This document shows, one piece after another, positions 34,629-44,136 of a stretch of DNA of 64,000 bases (the stretch's first letter is position 1; each line of letters starts with the position of its first letter). Under the pieces are notes generated by a model. That model saw only the letters and a program-made list of their open reading frames with translations. It was not told the DNA's origin and made no database searches. The stretch is from the NCBI GenBank assembly GCA_965222975.1, contig CBDCVJ010000029.1:62001-126000 (forward strand). Direction: 5' to 3'. The DNA is from UBA6168 sp965222975. GTDB lineage: Bacteria > Bacteroidota > Bacteroidia > Chitinophagales > Saprospiraceae. A program made the translations under genes and the position numbers.

Positions 34629-37600
34629 TTAATCAATATTCGATAATTGAATGATTACTCTTGTTCCGGTTTCATCAGATAACGGATCAATGTCTTCTAC
34701 CCCTACTTTGATTTTCAAGTCCTCCGCTTTTTGCAATACAGATAACCTTTCCTCAATGATTTGCATCCCCCTCGATTTATAATTTTTTAGCGACCGTTTT
34801 TTTATTTCGGCTGCTTTTTTTCTCCCAACGCCATTATCTTCAATGATGCAGATCAATCCATTTTTAAATGGTTCTAATTTTATTTTTAATAATCCTTTTT
34901 CCTTTTTGTGAAACAAACCGTGATTAACCGCATTTTCCACATAAGGTTGAAAAAGGACGGATGGGATATAAATAGTTCCCATTTCCAAATTGGGGTCAAT
35001 GTCGTATTCCACTTTGAACTTATCTTCAAAGCGCATTAATTCCAGTTCCACATATAATTTGATCAATTCCAATTCCTCCGCCAACGATACGTATTTATTT
35101 TTCGACGACTCTAAAAACAACCGCATGAGGTGGCCGAATTTTGTCAAGTACTCATTGGCAGATCGGACGTCGTTGCTGCGAATAAAATATTGGATGGCCC
35201 CTAATGAATTAAACACAAAATGCGGGTTCATCTGCGACTGTAATGCCTGTAATTCCAGCTCGGCAAATTGCCGTTCTATTTTTGTTTTTTCCCGTATGCG
35301 GTTGACTCTAAATCTATAAATGGAATAAATAACGGCTGCTATTCCAAGCAATATTAAAAACCGAAACCAACCCGTTTCCCACCAAGGTTTGTTGATTGTT
35401 ATCTTTTGCGTTTTTATTATTTCACTGCTGCGCCCTTCTATATCAATTGCTTTTACCTGAAAATGGTAATCACCCGGCGGTAAATTTGCGTACCGCACAT
35501 TGCGGTTGTTGGTTGTTTGCCAATTTTCATCTGCATTGATTAATTGATATTGGTACGTTATGTTTTTAAAACTTTTAAAGGAAAGTGCTGTGAATTCAAT
35601 TTCCAATTCATTTTTAAAATACGGTAATTTTAATTCCTTGTCCGATGGCCTTTTTTCACCATTTATTTTTATGGAAGTGATATAAGTATTGGGAACACTT
35701 TCATCTTTGTGTTTTAATTCTCGGTCAATTTGTGTCAAACCATTATCGGTAGCGGCATAAATATAATTTTTATTAACAAACACATCGTTGACTTCGGAGG
35801 AGGCAAGGCCATCATTCACTGTAAATGTTTTTAACAATGAATCTTTTTTTTCTTTTCGGTTAAACAGTATTTTTTTTAGCCCTTTATTGGTGGCTACCCA
35901 TAAGGTGTCTTTTTCGACGAATAACCTTGGGACAATATCCCCTGATGTGTTTTCGATAGGTATGACCTCTCCGTTTTTATAGCCATATACACCAAAGCCA
36001 TCTGTGCCTGTCCATAATGTATTTTTTTTGCCGGGTTGCAGGGTGAATATTTTTTTGGACAATAAAAAATGTTTATTTGAATGGTCAGTTAAAGTGCCTT
36101 TATATGCTTTTAACCCATTTCCCATGCCCAGCCAAATGGTGCCATCTGAGGTTGCAGTAATGGCATTGGTTCTGCCATGGTGGATTACTTTTTGTTCAAT
36201 GCTATTGTCGTTGTTAAACGACAATTTATTTGCGGATGAATTATTGGCATAAAGCAGTTGGGAATTTTTATTGTCCCAGAAAATGCTTTTAAGGGCTGCT
36301 GTTAAAGCATGTTCATTATGTTTTTGGTCGATTGCGTTGTACCTCCTTGAGTTTTCATCAAATTTAATTTTATACTCATTTATAAAGCGTTTAATTTTAC
36401 CTTCTTTATAGAGCATTAAATCTAAATCCCCACCAATTAACAATTTACTTCGGTCAATTATTGAGAATTCCCGAACCTTTCCCAAAGGTAAAGCTGCTGA
36501 GCTGATGATCTTCTTTTTTCCATGGTGAAGTTGATAGACAACGCCCTTTTCTGTACCCCAATAAACTTTGCCCTCATTGCCTATTGCCCGCACTATTTTC
36601 TCGTTTGAATTATTGCGCTCAAAATAGCTGAGTGCGTTTCTTGCCTGCTGCGTCAATATAAAAACACCATTGCCCCTTGTAGCAACCCAGATATTTCCTT
36701 CCCGATCTTTAAAAATCCGACCTATAGAATGGTCGGTGGCCATCTTTTTATCATAAAAAGTATCCAGTAGCTTATCCAGCTGTTCATTGAATATGACCAT
36801 CCCCATTCCTTTGTTTTGAGAGTCATAAGTTAATATTTGTATTTGGTCCGAAAGCACTAATGAATTTTGGCAACTAAATTCTTCTTGAAAATAGTTCCCC
36901 AATAATTGTTTTTTATAGGTGTTCTTTTTTCTGTCCCAATACCAGATACCTTGACAATAACTCATATAAAAGCCATTATTTGTTATATAAATTCTATTTG
37001 TAAAGTCAACTAGTTTTGTAGCATAGGTAATATAGTCTTTATAAATGTCTGAAAATCTGGAATTGAGTATTCCTCCAGAATGGCCATATTCATAAATTTG
37101 GTTTTCTGTTAAAACAAAATACCCCTCAGGGTTTAGGAAAGTGTGTGATTCATTGGGCAATCCCATTTGCGTATTATCAAACATAGATCTTTCCGTCATT
37201 GCCAAATAAGCATTTATATTGATCTGGTAAAAAGAATCTGCCGCAACAAATCCTAAATAATTATGCGGAGAAGATTGAGCTATTAAATGTACCCATGTTG
37301 TATCATTTTGGATTAAAACAAACCTAACAGCTAATGTATTATCAATATCGTGTTTTACTTGATATACTGAATCCTTAAAAATATAAGCCAACCCCTTGCT
37401 AAAAGTCATTACCCATATCCGCCCCTGCTCGTCCTCCCGCAACTCCCACACATCATTGGAAGGCAATCCATCTTGCACAGTGAAGTTTTTAAAAGAATAA
37501 CCATCGAATTTGGAAACGCCTTTTTCGGTAAAAACCCAGATATAGCCTTTTTGGTCTTGGATGCAACCGTAAGTGGAATTGGTGGGCAGGCCGTCCTCTA

Positions 37601-37688
37601 CCGTGTATTGGACATAGTGGTGTTCTTGTGCAGTAAGGGAGTTTAACAGAAAAATTAAAAATATAAAAAGAATGGATCGGGGTGTCAT
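34629..37688 (-). CDS. Two-component propeller sensor histidine kinase
   Basis: A 1019-aa sensor. After a signal peptide (residues 1-20) come many Reg_prop beta-propeller repeats (YTVEDGLPTNSTYGCIQDQK, GYIWVFTEKGVSKFDG, DREGNIWVATRGNGVF), a Y_Y_Y domain (FKNITYQYQLINADENWQTT, YANLPPGDYHFQVKAID), one membrane helix (FRFLILLGIAAVIYSIYRF) and a LytS-type kinase: LQSQMNPHFVFNSLGAIQYF with the phospho-acceptor His, N-box PYVENAVNHG and a G-box reduced to DNGVGRKKA. The propeller is periplasmic and probably senses a polymer or envelope signal. Such kinases usually sit with polysaccharide loci, but no such genes are here. The LytTR regulator gene lies just downstream. Confidence 0.93.
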   Translation of the reverse strand: MTPRSILFIFLIFLLNSLTAQEHHYVQYTVEDGLPTNSTYGCIQDQKGYIWVFTEKGVSKFDGYSFKNFTVQDGLPSNDVWELREDEQGRIWVMTFSKGLAYIFKDSVYQVKHDIDNTLAVRFVLIQNDTTWVHLIAQSSPHNYLGFVAADSFYQININAYLAMTERSMFDNTQMGLPNESHTFLNPEGYFVLTENQIYEYGHSGGILNSRFSDIYKDYITYATKLVDFTNRIYITNNGFYMSYCQGIWYWDRKKNTYKKQLLGNYFQEEFSCQNSLVLSDQIQILTYDSQNKGMGMVIFNEQLDKLLDTFYDKKMATDHSIGRIFKDREGNIWVATRGNGVFILTQQARNALSYFERNNSNEKIVRAIGNEGKVYWGTEKGVVYQLHHGKKKIISSAALPLGKVREFSIIDRSKLLIGGDLDLMLYKEGKIKRFINEYKIKFDENSRRYNAIDQKHNEHALTAALKSIFWDNKNSQLLYANNSSANKLSFNNDNSIEQKVIHHGRTNAITATSDGTIWLGMGNGLKAYKGTLTDHSNKHFLLSKKIFTLQPGKKNTLWTGTDGFGVYGYKNGEVIPIENTSGDIVPRLFVEKDTLWVATNKGLKKILFNRKEKKDSLLKTFTVNDGLASSEVNDVFVNKNYIYAATDNGLTQIDRELKHKDESVPNTYITSIKINGEKRPSDKELKLPYFKNELEIEFTALSFKSFKNITYQYQLINADENWQTTNNRNVRYANLPPGDYHFQVKAIDIEGRSSEIIKTQKITINKPWWETGWFRFLILLGIAAVIYSIYRFRVNRIREKTKIERQFAELELQALQSQMNPHFVFNSLGAIQYFIRSNDVRSANEYLTKFGHLMRLFLESSKNKYVSLAEELELIKLYVELELMRFEDKFKVEYDIDPNLEMGTIYIPSVLFQPYVENAVNHGLFHKKEKGLLKIKLEPFKNGLICIIEDNGVGRKKAAEIKKRSLKNYKSRGMQIIEERLSVLQKAEDLKIKVGVEDIDPLSDETGTRVIIQLSNID

Positions 37689-37917
37689 TGGTGTTTATTC
37701 AAGGTTAATTGTTCTAATTTCAGGTAAATTTATACAAAAAATACTTGTAGTAGCCTATTGCTAAAAAAAGAACTGAACACCATGTTTGGTTATATTCCTA
37801 ACAGGCTCAAGGAAAACGAATACAAAGAAATAAAACCATAAAAGCCTCCGACCTCAATCCTTGGAATAAAGCCATTCCTATCAGTTATATTTTATTCCAT
37901 ATTTTCCCCAACAGGTT

Positions 37918-40900
37918 TTACCTTAATATCATCACATTCCCCTTTTTGGTAAATTCCATCCCATTAAAACAATCGGCCCGTAAATAAAAGCCATAAACAT
38001 CGGGAGCCAGCCGTTCACTTTTATATATGCCATCCCAGCCTGTATTTTTATCGGTAGTCCTAAAAACCAATTCGCCCCAGCGGTTGTAAATGGACAGCTC
38101 CATATTTTCAATTATTTTACTGCGGACAAAAAGCACGTCGTTGCTGCCATCGCCATTTGGGGTAAAGGCGTTGGGAAGAAATATATTTGGCTCGTCGCAA
38201 TCGGGATTTAATACGAAAATAGTATGCATCCTTTCAGCTATGCAACCATATTCATTGGAAATAATTAAAGTATATTCAGTCGTCTCTAAAGGTGCCGCTT
38301 CAGGATTGGAAATAAATGGATCGCTCAGGCCATCTTGCGGAATCCATTCATAAAAATAATCGGGATTAAAATCGGTAATGTCCAATTGGGAAAATTCGCC
38401 CGAATTAAAATAAATGGTGTCCAACGTGGATGTTATATTGCCAATTGTTGGATCAATATTAAAATACAAAACTGTGGTACTGTCAGTCAATGTACAACCA
38501 TATTGGTTTTCAATATCCACAGTAAATAATGTGACCGAGGGCACATTGTCAACTGTAATACTACTGCCATCGGCAGAAGTTCCAATTATATATTGTTGAT
38601 CTTGCCAATTTGAAAAGGTAAGCACCTGGGCAAGGTCATTATTGATTACTTCAATGGTTAATTCCTCATTTTCTTCACAAAATACAATTTCCTCATCCAA
38701 TGTCACATTGATTGGATAGGCATTCACCGTTATCTCTGCCGTATCCTTACAGCCGAGGGTGTCATTTGCGACAGCATAATAAACTACTGTTGCGTTGGGC
38801 GTTACCGTTATTTCATCGTTACATGCAATTTCGTTGTCCAGTGAATTTTCATACCAACATATATCTGTAACTAAGTTGGAAACAGTAGATGCCGAAAGCG
38901 TCACATCTGTCATTTCACAAAGAGAAGTGTCAGGGGAAGGAGTAGTCAAGATGCCAATCATTGGATTGACAAGGACATTGACCGAGCCACTGAACGAGCA
39001 AGTATCCAAGCCATTGATGCCCAAAATCTCCACTTGGTACTGTTGGTCTTGTGTCAGCGTGGCCACTGGGTTCGGACAGTCATAGCAGTTCAAGCCAATT
39101 TGAGGCGTCCAATTATAAATAAGGTCAGAGCCTGCTGCTGTAGGGTTTATTTCGGTTGGTACATTTGGGCAAACAGTCACAAAATCCCTTACTTCAGGAT
39201 CGAAAGAGTGGGTCGTGATTTCAGCCGTTTCATCGGAAGTACAACCATATTGGTTAGAAACAATTACTGAAAAGGATGCTGTCGCACCTTCCGTCGTTGA
39301 CACCTCTACGCAGGCGAGGTCACCACCACTCACTATTTCCCCATTGGAATTGGCTGTCCAATCGTAAGTCAGAACATCGTTCGGGTCAAGGTTATTGACA
39401 CATAAGTCATAAGACAACTGAGGGCAAGTGTCAATGACTCCACCGCCGTCGAGCATAATTGCCAATTCATTGTTGACTACTGTAAATGTATCGGCTTCCA
39501 TGCAGTTAAAATCGTCGGTTGCGGTTGCGATATAAGTTTCTTCTGTTAAAGGGTTTACTGGAAATGGGTTGCCAGCTTGAATAAACCCGCCTTGGGCATC
39601 CAGCCAATTTATTTCAGTGGAAACATTGGTCAGTGCGTTTAAGTCAATCTGCCCACCGCAAGTGAAGGTGTCTACTGCCCCGTCGATTTCAATGGCCTCT
39701 GGCACAAATGCTTCCACGTCAATGGTATCCGCGCAATTATCGAAACCAAAACCTTGAGAAACGATCACAGTGAAGTTGGTTGTTTCTGTTAGTGTAACCA
39801 TTGGATTGGGTTCATTTGGATTAAATCCAATGGCTGGGGACCATAAATAGTTGAGGGTTGGGTCAGCACCTGGGTTAAGTGAGGTGGGCATACCTGTGCA
39901 GATAGTGAGGTTTTCTTCCACAGTGGGCACAAAGACATAACCCTCAAGGGTCAAAGAAAGGGTATCATTACACCCAAACTGGTTTTCAGCAACTACCGAG
40001 TAGGTAGAAGAAGTGCCTGCTGTTGGGGTTAGTATAGTTGGCGTAGTGGTCGTTCCGCCTGAAACGATCTCTCCTGTCGGGGTAGCTGACCATTGGTAAG
40101 AAACAGTATGGTCAGAAATGTTATTGGTAACCTGAAGCTGGATTTCGCTTTCTGGGCAAATGTCATCATTGCCGCCTGAAAGATCGGCATCAATAGTTTC
40201 ATTGGCCACAAAAACGGAAGCAGTATCACTACAACCATATTGATCAACAGCTTCTACTTCATACCTCGTGTCTTGTGCTGGATAATTGCTCAGTGCGGCA
40301 TTCATTCCAACTACTCCACCGGGGATGGCTGTCCAAGTGTAATCTATTGGTGATACAGGCGAAGTCGCAACCAACATAATAGGATCACCACAGGTTAGGG
40401 CATCGCCGTCTGCTTCTACATTTATTTCCGCAGGGACAAAGACAGTTACTTCTTTAAAAATAGAACAAGTATCAGGGATGAAGCTCGTGACCTGAACAGT
40501 ATAAGTCGTCGTCTGCGAAGGCCATACTTGTGGATTAACTGCCTGCTGGTCACTAATCGAAATATTGGGCAGCCAATTATAAGTAAAGCTCACATCACCC
40601 GTAGGATTGAGGGCAACTGAGTCGCCGGGACAAAGCACGACGGAATCAGCAAGAGGGATGTTTGGAAATTCAAACTTGATGAATTCGTTGTCCATGCCAA
40701 TGCAATCGTTGGACGTCCAAATAGTAAACTCCACGCCTAAGTCATCGCCTGTTTCAAGGGTAAATATGGGATTCTGTTCATTAGAAACTTCCCCAGTACT
40801 GAATACCCATTCAAAGCTGTCAATGGAAATATTACTGGCAAAAAATTGTGTTTCGTCAAAAAACTGAATCACCACATCGTCCTCACTGCAATCCACATAT

Positions 40901-43900
40901 TCAAAACCGAAATCAACTGCGAACTGAGTGCTGGCAATCACCACCTCCTTTTCAATGGGTGTAAAACAATCCAGATCAAAATCGAGGGTCAGTTCAACGT
41001 TATAAGTGCCCTCACCAGGATAACTATAAATGGGATTCTCTGCATGTGAAGTGTCGTTGGTTACACTGGGGTCTCCGAAATTCCAGAGGTAATTATATGC
41101 ATTGGTACTTAGGTTGGTGAACGATACTTGGCTACCGTTGCACTCTATTTCAAAATCGAAGTCCAAATTGTTGTTGATGTCCAAAATGTCCAACTCTACT
41201 GCTTCTGTTTCTTCACATCCAAATTGGTTGGTTGCTGAAACCGAGACTGTCTGGTTGCCTGGAATAAGGATAAAGTCGGGGTCATTTGTATTTGTACCTC
41301 CACTAAACGCACTTGCAGGTGTCCATTCCCAAACCAAAGTATCATTTGCATCAAGGTTTGTAGCAAATACATCCAATGGATCATCGGAACAGATAATCTG
41401 GTCGCCGTTGGTCTGAATATTCACTGGCCCGCCTGCTACTTGTACCGTATCAAAATAATGACAACCAAACTGATCGGTTGCACGCACAATGTAGCTGCTG
41501 TAACCGGAAACACCTACTGACAATGTATTTGGTCCATCAGCGACAAGAACGTTGCTTTCGTTAAACCAATTGTACTCCACAGGCAGCAGTGAGGTGGAAG
41601 CCTCCAAAGTTGCTAAAGGGTCACAGGTCTGTACATCATCGCTTACCACTAGTCCCACATCGTCAGGCACAACGACCGTCACTTGCCTTGTGATGAAACA
41701 AGTGTCCGCTGAATAATTTTCAACAAAAACAGTATAAGTTGTGGTTTGGGAAGGGTTGGCAAATGGGCTGGGGCAGTCTGTACAACTCAGTCCATCTGAA
41801 GGCATCCATAAGTAAGTATAGCTGGGGTCACCACAAGTATTCAAAGTAACTCCCTGTTCCAAACAGCCCAGCTCTTCGCCGTCTACCAAGCAGGGTAGCT
41901 CTGTTAGGTCTATGTCCAAAACAGTCGGAACAGTTGCATCCACACAATCCTCACGAGTAGTAATAGTCAGTTGTACTGTTAGCCCCCCTTCTTGCGAAAT
42001 GGTTATAGTTGGATTGGCCAAATTGGAAGAGCCGTTATAGACACCACTGAATTCCCAAAGCCACCCATCGGTGTTGAATTGGTTGTTAGTCGAAACATCA
42101 AAAAAGGAAACGGCCACTTCCCCATCCTCACATTGCACATAATCGAAATCAAAATCCGCTTCCAGTATTTTTTCTTCTAAAACGATAGGCTTGGTGATAG
42201 TATCCCCACAAATGGCATCCGCTGTGGTCATCAAAGTAACATCGTAAGTTCCATAATCTGGATAGGTGTAGGTCGGTGTGGCCAAAGTGGAAATATCGTT
42301 ATTGGTACTCGGGTCGCCAAATTCCCAAACGTAGCCCAACGGTGCATTCAAACTGTTGTTGATGAAATGAACCACTCTTGCATCACAATCGGTATCTGGC
42401 TCAAAATCAAGGTTGACATCTGGATGGACATTTACCACTACCGAATCCTCCGAAATGCACAGGTCATCGTAACCCGTTATGGAAACGTAATAATTATAGG
42501 TAGCAGGCTGAGGGGGCGTCACCGTTGGATTGACAAGTGCCTGTTGGTTCGAAGGCACAGGAGGTGCCCATTGGTAAGTGAAGCCATTGGTCAAATTACC
42601 ATCGGGGTTGAGTTCGGTTGATTCGCCGATGCAGATTTCTATTAAGTCAGGCAAAAAATCGGAAGGGTTGTTCCCACCAGTTTCAAAGGGAACGATTTTT
42701 ATTTGCTCGCAACCATTTTTAGAGCGGACGGTCAAAGTGATCGTTCCAGTGGAAGGGTTAGGAACAACGAACACGGTGTCTTGAGCATGGGAAGTCAATG
42801 TGTCATTTCCAATAACAACTTCCCACAACCATTCATTGGGCGGCGACACAAAATCTGAGGAGAGATCTTCTAGCACTAAAACAGTTTCTTCTGTGCAGTC
42901 AAAAGTTTCCCAAGAAAAATCTGCTGTCAAAGAATTGTTCTGCAAAAAGAGCGGGTGATAAGTCGTGTCCACGCAATCCCAGCCAGGCTCTGCGACGAGC
43001 ATGATCTTGTATTTACCCGTATCGGGAAAGGTATAAGTTGGTTCATATTCGCTAGAGAAAAACACGGTGTCATTGTCATGGATGTAGAACCATTCAAAGT
43101 TGTCGGGCCCTGCCGTATTGTTTCCAAAATTTACGGTCAGGTCGTCGCATTGAGCGGAGTCAATATCAATTTCAGCTTCTACCAATACGCACTCACCCAC
43201 ATTGTACTGGAAGTCCCTCCGAGTGACGGAGAGCAAGACACCATTGCGATATTCTTCCACCAAGACGCCCACCACAAACTGACCTTGGATTTGAGGGTGG
43301 CCTGTAATCAGGCCAGTGTGAGGGTCGATATTCAATTCAGCAATTGTACTTGGTCCAAGCACTGAATCAAGGTTGTAAGGTGGGTCAATCCAAATTACGG
43401 TATCGTAAGGTGGCGAGGAAACTTTATCAATGGATGGGTTTGGAAGGGCAACGCTACCGCCCACGAATGGGGTATAAAAACGGTAAGCCAAACTATCGTT
43501 CTCCTGGTTAAAAGTATCGGCTGCTGCATGATCGTGTTCTATATCTTCTCCAACGCAAACAAAAATTGGTGGGTAAAAATCAAATTCTGGACTGCTGTTG
43601 CATAAAGCCCTTGACTCAGGTGTGATATAGGTGAAATAAGTAGATCCAGTAGTATCGGGCATCTCTATATTGGTAATCGTCTGATTCCGGCAACAGCGCT
43701 GATACACCAGATAAATCCCTCCGGGTTCGTTGATGGTATATGTCCCTTCATATCTCGCATGCTCTACGCATATATCGCTGCCCGGCAATAAACATGGATC
43801 GTCGGAAATATTGTTGTCTAACGTATCAGTGTAAAGTGGATAAAATGAAATATTAGGCTGACTGAGATAATTCCCATCTTCGTCAAAAGCACTCACATAG

Positions 43901-44109
43901 GCCGGTGCATCAAATTCAGCGCCCGGAAGAGCATAAAAGCAATCCCTGTAAACATCAAGGATGATTTTGTATTGATTGCCACCAAGGCACTGATACCTGA
44001 TCTCCGCCCCAATGATATGCGATGCACGGGCAGGTACTGCCCATGCAAAGGCCACTATGACCAAAAGCATAGCCAGCGATTTGAAAAATATATTTCGATG
44101 TTTATTCAT
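37918..44109 (-). CDS. Giant PKD-repeat surface protein with CHU_C (type B) domain
   Basis: A 2063-aa secreted protein. The signal peptide (about residues 1-29, ending VPARA) precedes a conserved N-terminal region (SHIIGAEIRYQCLGGNQYKI, FLVYQRCCRNQT-like IYLVYQRCCRNQTI) found in Bacteroidota gliding/adhesion proteins. About fifteen PKD/Ig-like modules follow, many with WxFGDPS...YPxxGTYxVxL strands and Cys-rich linkers. The last 90 residues (IFLPNAFTPNGDGSNDVLFV, LSIYNRWGELVFRTTD, GWDGIYKSERLAPDVYGFYL) are the CHU_C/type B T9SS sorting domain. Type B substrates need a PorP/SprF-like protein, and one is encoded two genes upstream. It is the third gene of the PorP-OmpA-CHU_C unit. Confidence 0.92.
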   Translation of the reverse strand: MNKHRNIFFKSLAMLLVIVAFAWAVPARASHIIGAEIRYQCLGGNQYKIILDVYRDCFYALPGAEFDAPAYVSAFDEDGNYLSQPNISFYPLYTDTLDNNISDDPCLLPGSDICVEHARYEGTYTINEPGGIYLVYQRCCRNQTITNIEMPDTTGSTYFTYITPESRALCNSSPEFDFYPPIFVCVGEDIEHDHAAADTFNQENDSLAYRFYTPFVGGSVALPNPSIDKVSSPPYDTVIWIDPPYNLDSVLGPSTIAELNIDPHTGLITGHPQIQGQFVVGVLVEEYRNGVLLSVTRRDFQYNVGECVLVEAEIDIDSAQCDDLTVNFGNNTAGPDNFEWFYIHDNDTVFFSSEYEPTYTFPDTGKYKIMLVAEPGWDCVDTTYHPLFLQNNSLTADFSWETFDCTEETVLVLEDLSSDFVSPPNEWLWEVVIGNDTLTSHAQDTVFVVPNPSTGTITLTVRSKNGCEQIKIVPFETGGNNPSDFLPDLIEICIGESTELNPDGNLTNGFTYQWAPPVPSNQQALVNPTVTPPQPATYNYYVSITGYDDLCISEDSVVVNVHPDVNLDFEPDTDCDARVVHFINNSLNAPLGYVWEFGDPSTNNDISTLATPTYTYPDYGTYDVTLMTTADAICGDTITKPIVLEEKILEADFDFDYVQCEDGEVAVSFFDVSTNNQFNTDGWLWEFSGVYNGSSNLANPTITISQEGGLTVQLTITTREDCVDATVPTVLDIDLTELPCLVDGEELGCLEQGVTLNTCGDPSYTYLWMPSDGLSCTDCPSPFANPSQTTTYTVFVENYSADTCFITRQVTVVVPDDVGLVVSDDVQTCDPLATLEASTSLLPVEYNWFNESNVLVADGPNTLSVGVSGYSSYIVRATDQFGCHYFDTVQVAGGPVNIQTNGDQIICSDDPLDVFATNLDANDTLVWEWTPASAFSGGTNTNDPDFILIPGNQTVSVSATNQFGCEETEAVELDILDINNNLDFDFEIECNGSQVSFTNLSTNAYNYLWNFGDPSVTNDTSHAENPIYSYPGEGTYNVELTLDFDLDCFTPIEKEVVIASTQFAVDFGFEYVDCSEDDVVIQFFDETQFFASNISIDSFEWVFSTGEVSNEQNPIFTLETGDDLGVEFTIWTSNDCIGMDNEFIKFEFPNIPLADSVVLCPGDSVALNPTGDVSFTYNWLPNISISDQQAVNPQVWPSQTTTYTVQVTSFIPDTCSIFKEVTVFVPAEINVEADGDALTCGDPIMLVATSPVSPIDYTWTAIPGGVVGMNAALSNYPAQDTRYEVEAVDQYGCSDTASVFVANETIDADLSGGNDDICPESEIQLQVTNNISDHTVSYQWSATPTGEIVSGGTTTTPTILTPTAGTSSTYSVVAENQFGCNDTLSLTLEGYVFVPTVEENLTICTGMPTSLNPGADPTLNYLWSPAIGFNPNEPNPMVTLTETTNFTVIVSQGFGFDNCADTIDVEAFVPEAIEIDGAVDTFTCGGQIDLNALTNVSTEINWLDAQGGFIQAGNPFPVNPLTEETYIATATDDFNCMEADTFTVVNNELAIMLDGGGVIDTCPQLSYDLCVNNLDPNDVLTYDWTANSNGEIVSGGDLACVEVSTTEGATASFSVIVSNQYGCTSDETAEITTHSFDPEVRDFVTVCPNVPTEINPTAAGSDLIYNWTPQIGLNCYDCPNPVATLTQDQQYQVEILGINGLDTCSFSGSVNVLVNPMIGILTTPSPDTSLCEMTDVTLSASTVSNLVTDICWYENSLDNEIACNDEITVTPNATVVYYAVANDTLGCKDTAEITVNAYPINVTLDEEIVFCEENEELTIEVINNDLAQVLTFSNWQDQQYIIGTSADGSSITVDNVPSVTLFTVDIENQYGCTLTDSTTVLYFNIDPTIGNITSTLDTIYFNSGEFSQLDITDFNPDYFYEWIPQDGLSDPFISNPEAAPLETTEYTLIISNEYGCIAERMHTIFVLNPDCDEPNIFLPNAFTPNGDGSNDVLFVRSKIIENMELSIYNRWGELVFRTTDKNTGWDGIYKSERLAPDVYGFYLRADCFNGMEFTKKGNVMILR

Positions 44110-44136
44110 GTCAAATGAATTTCTAAATTTTTAGGA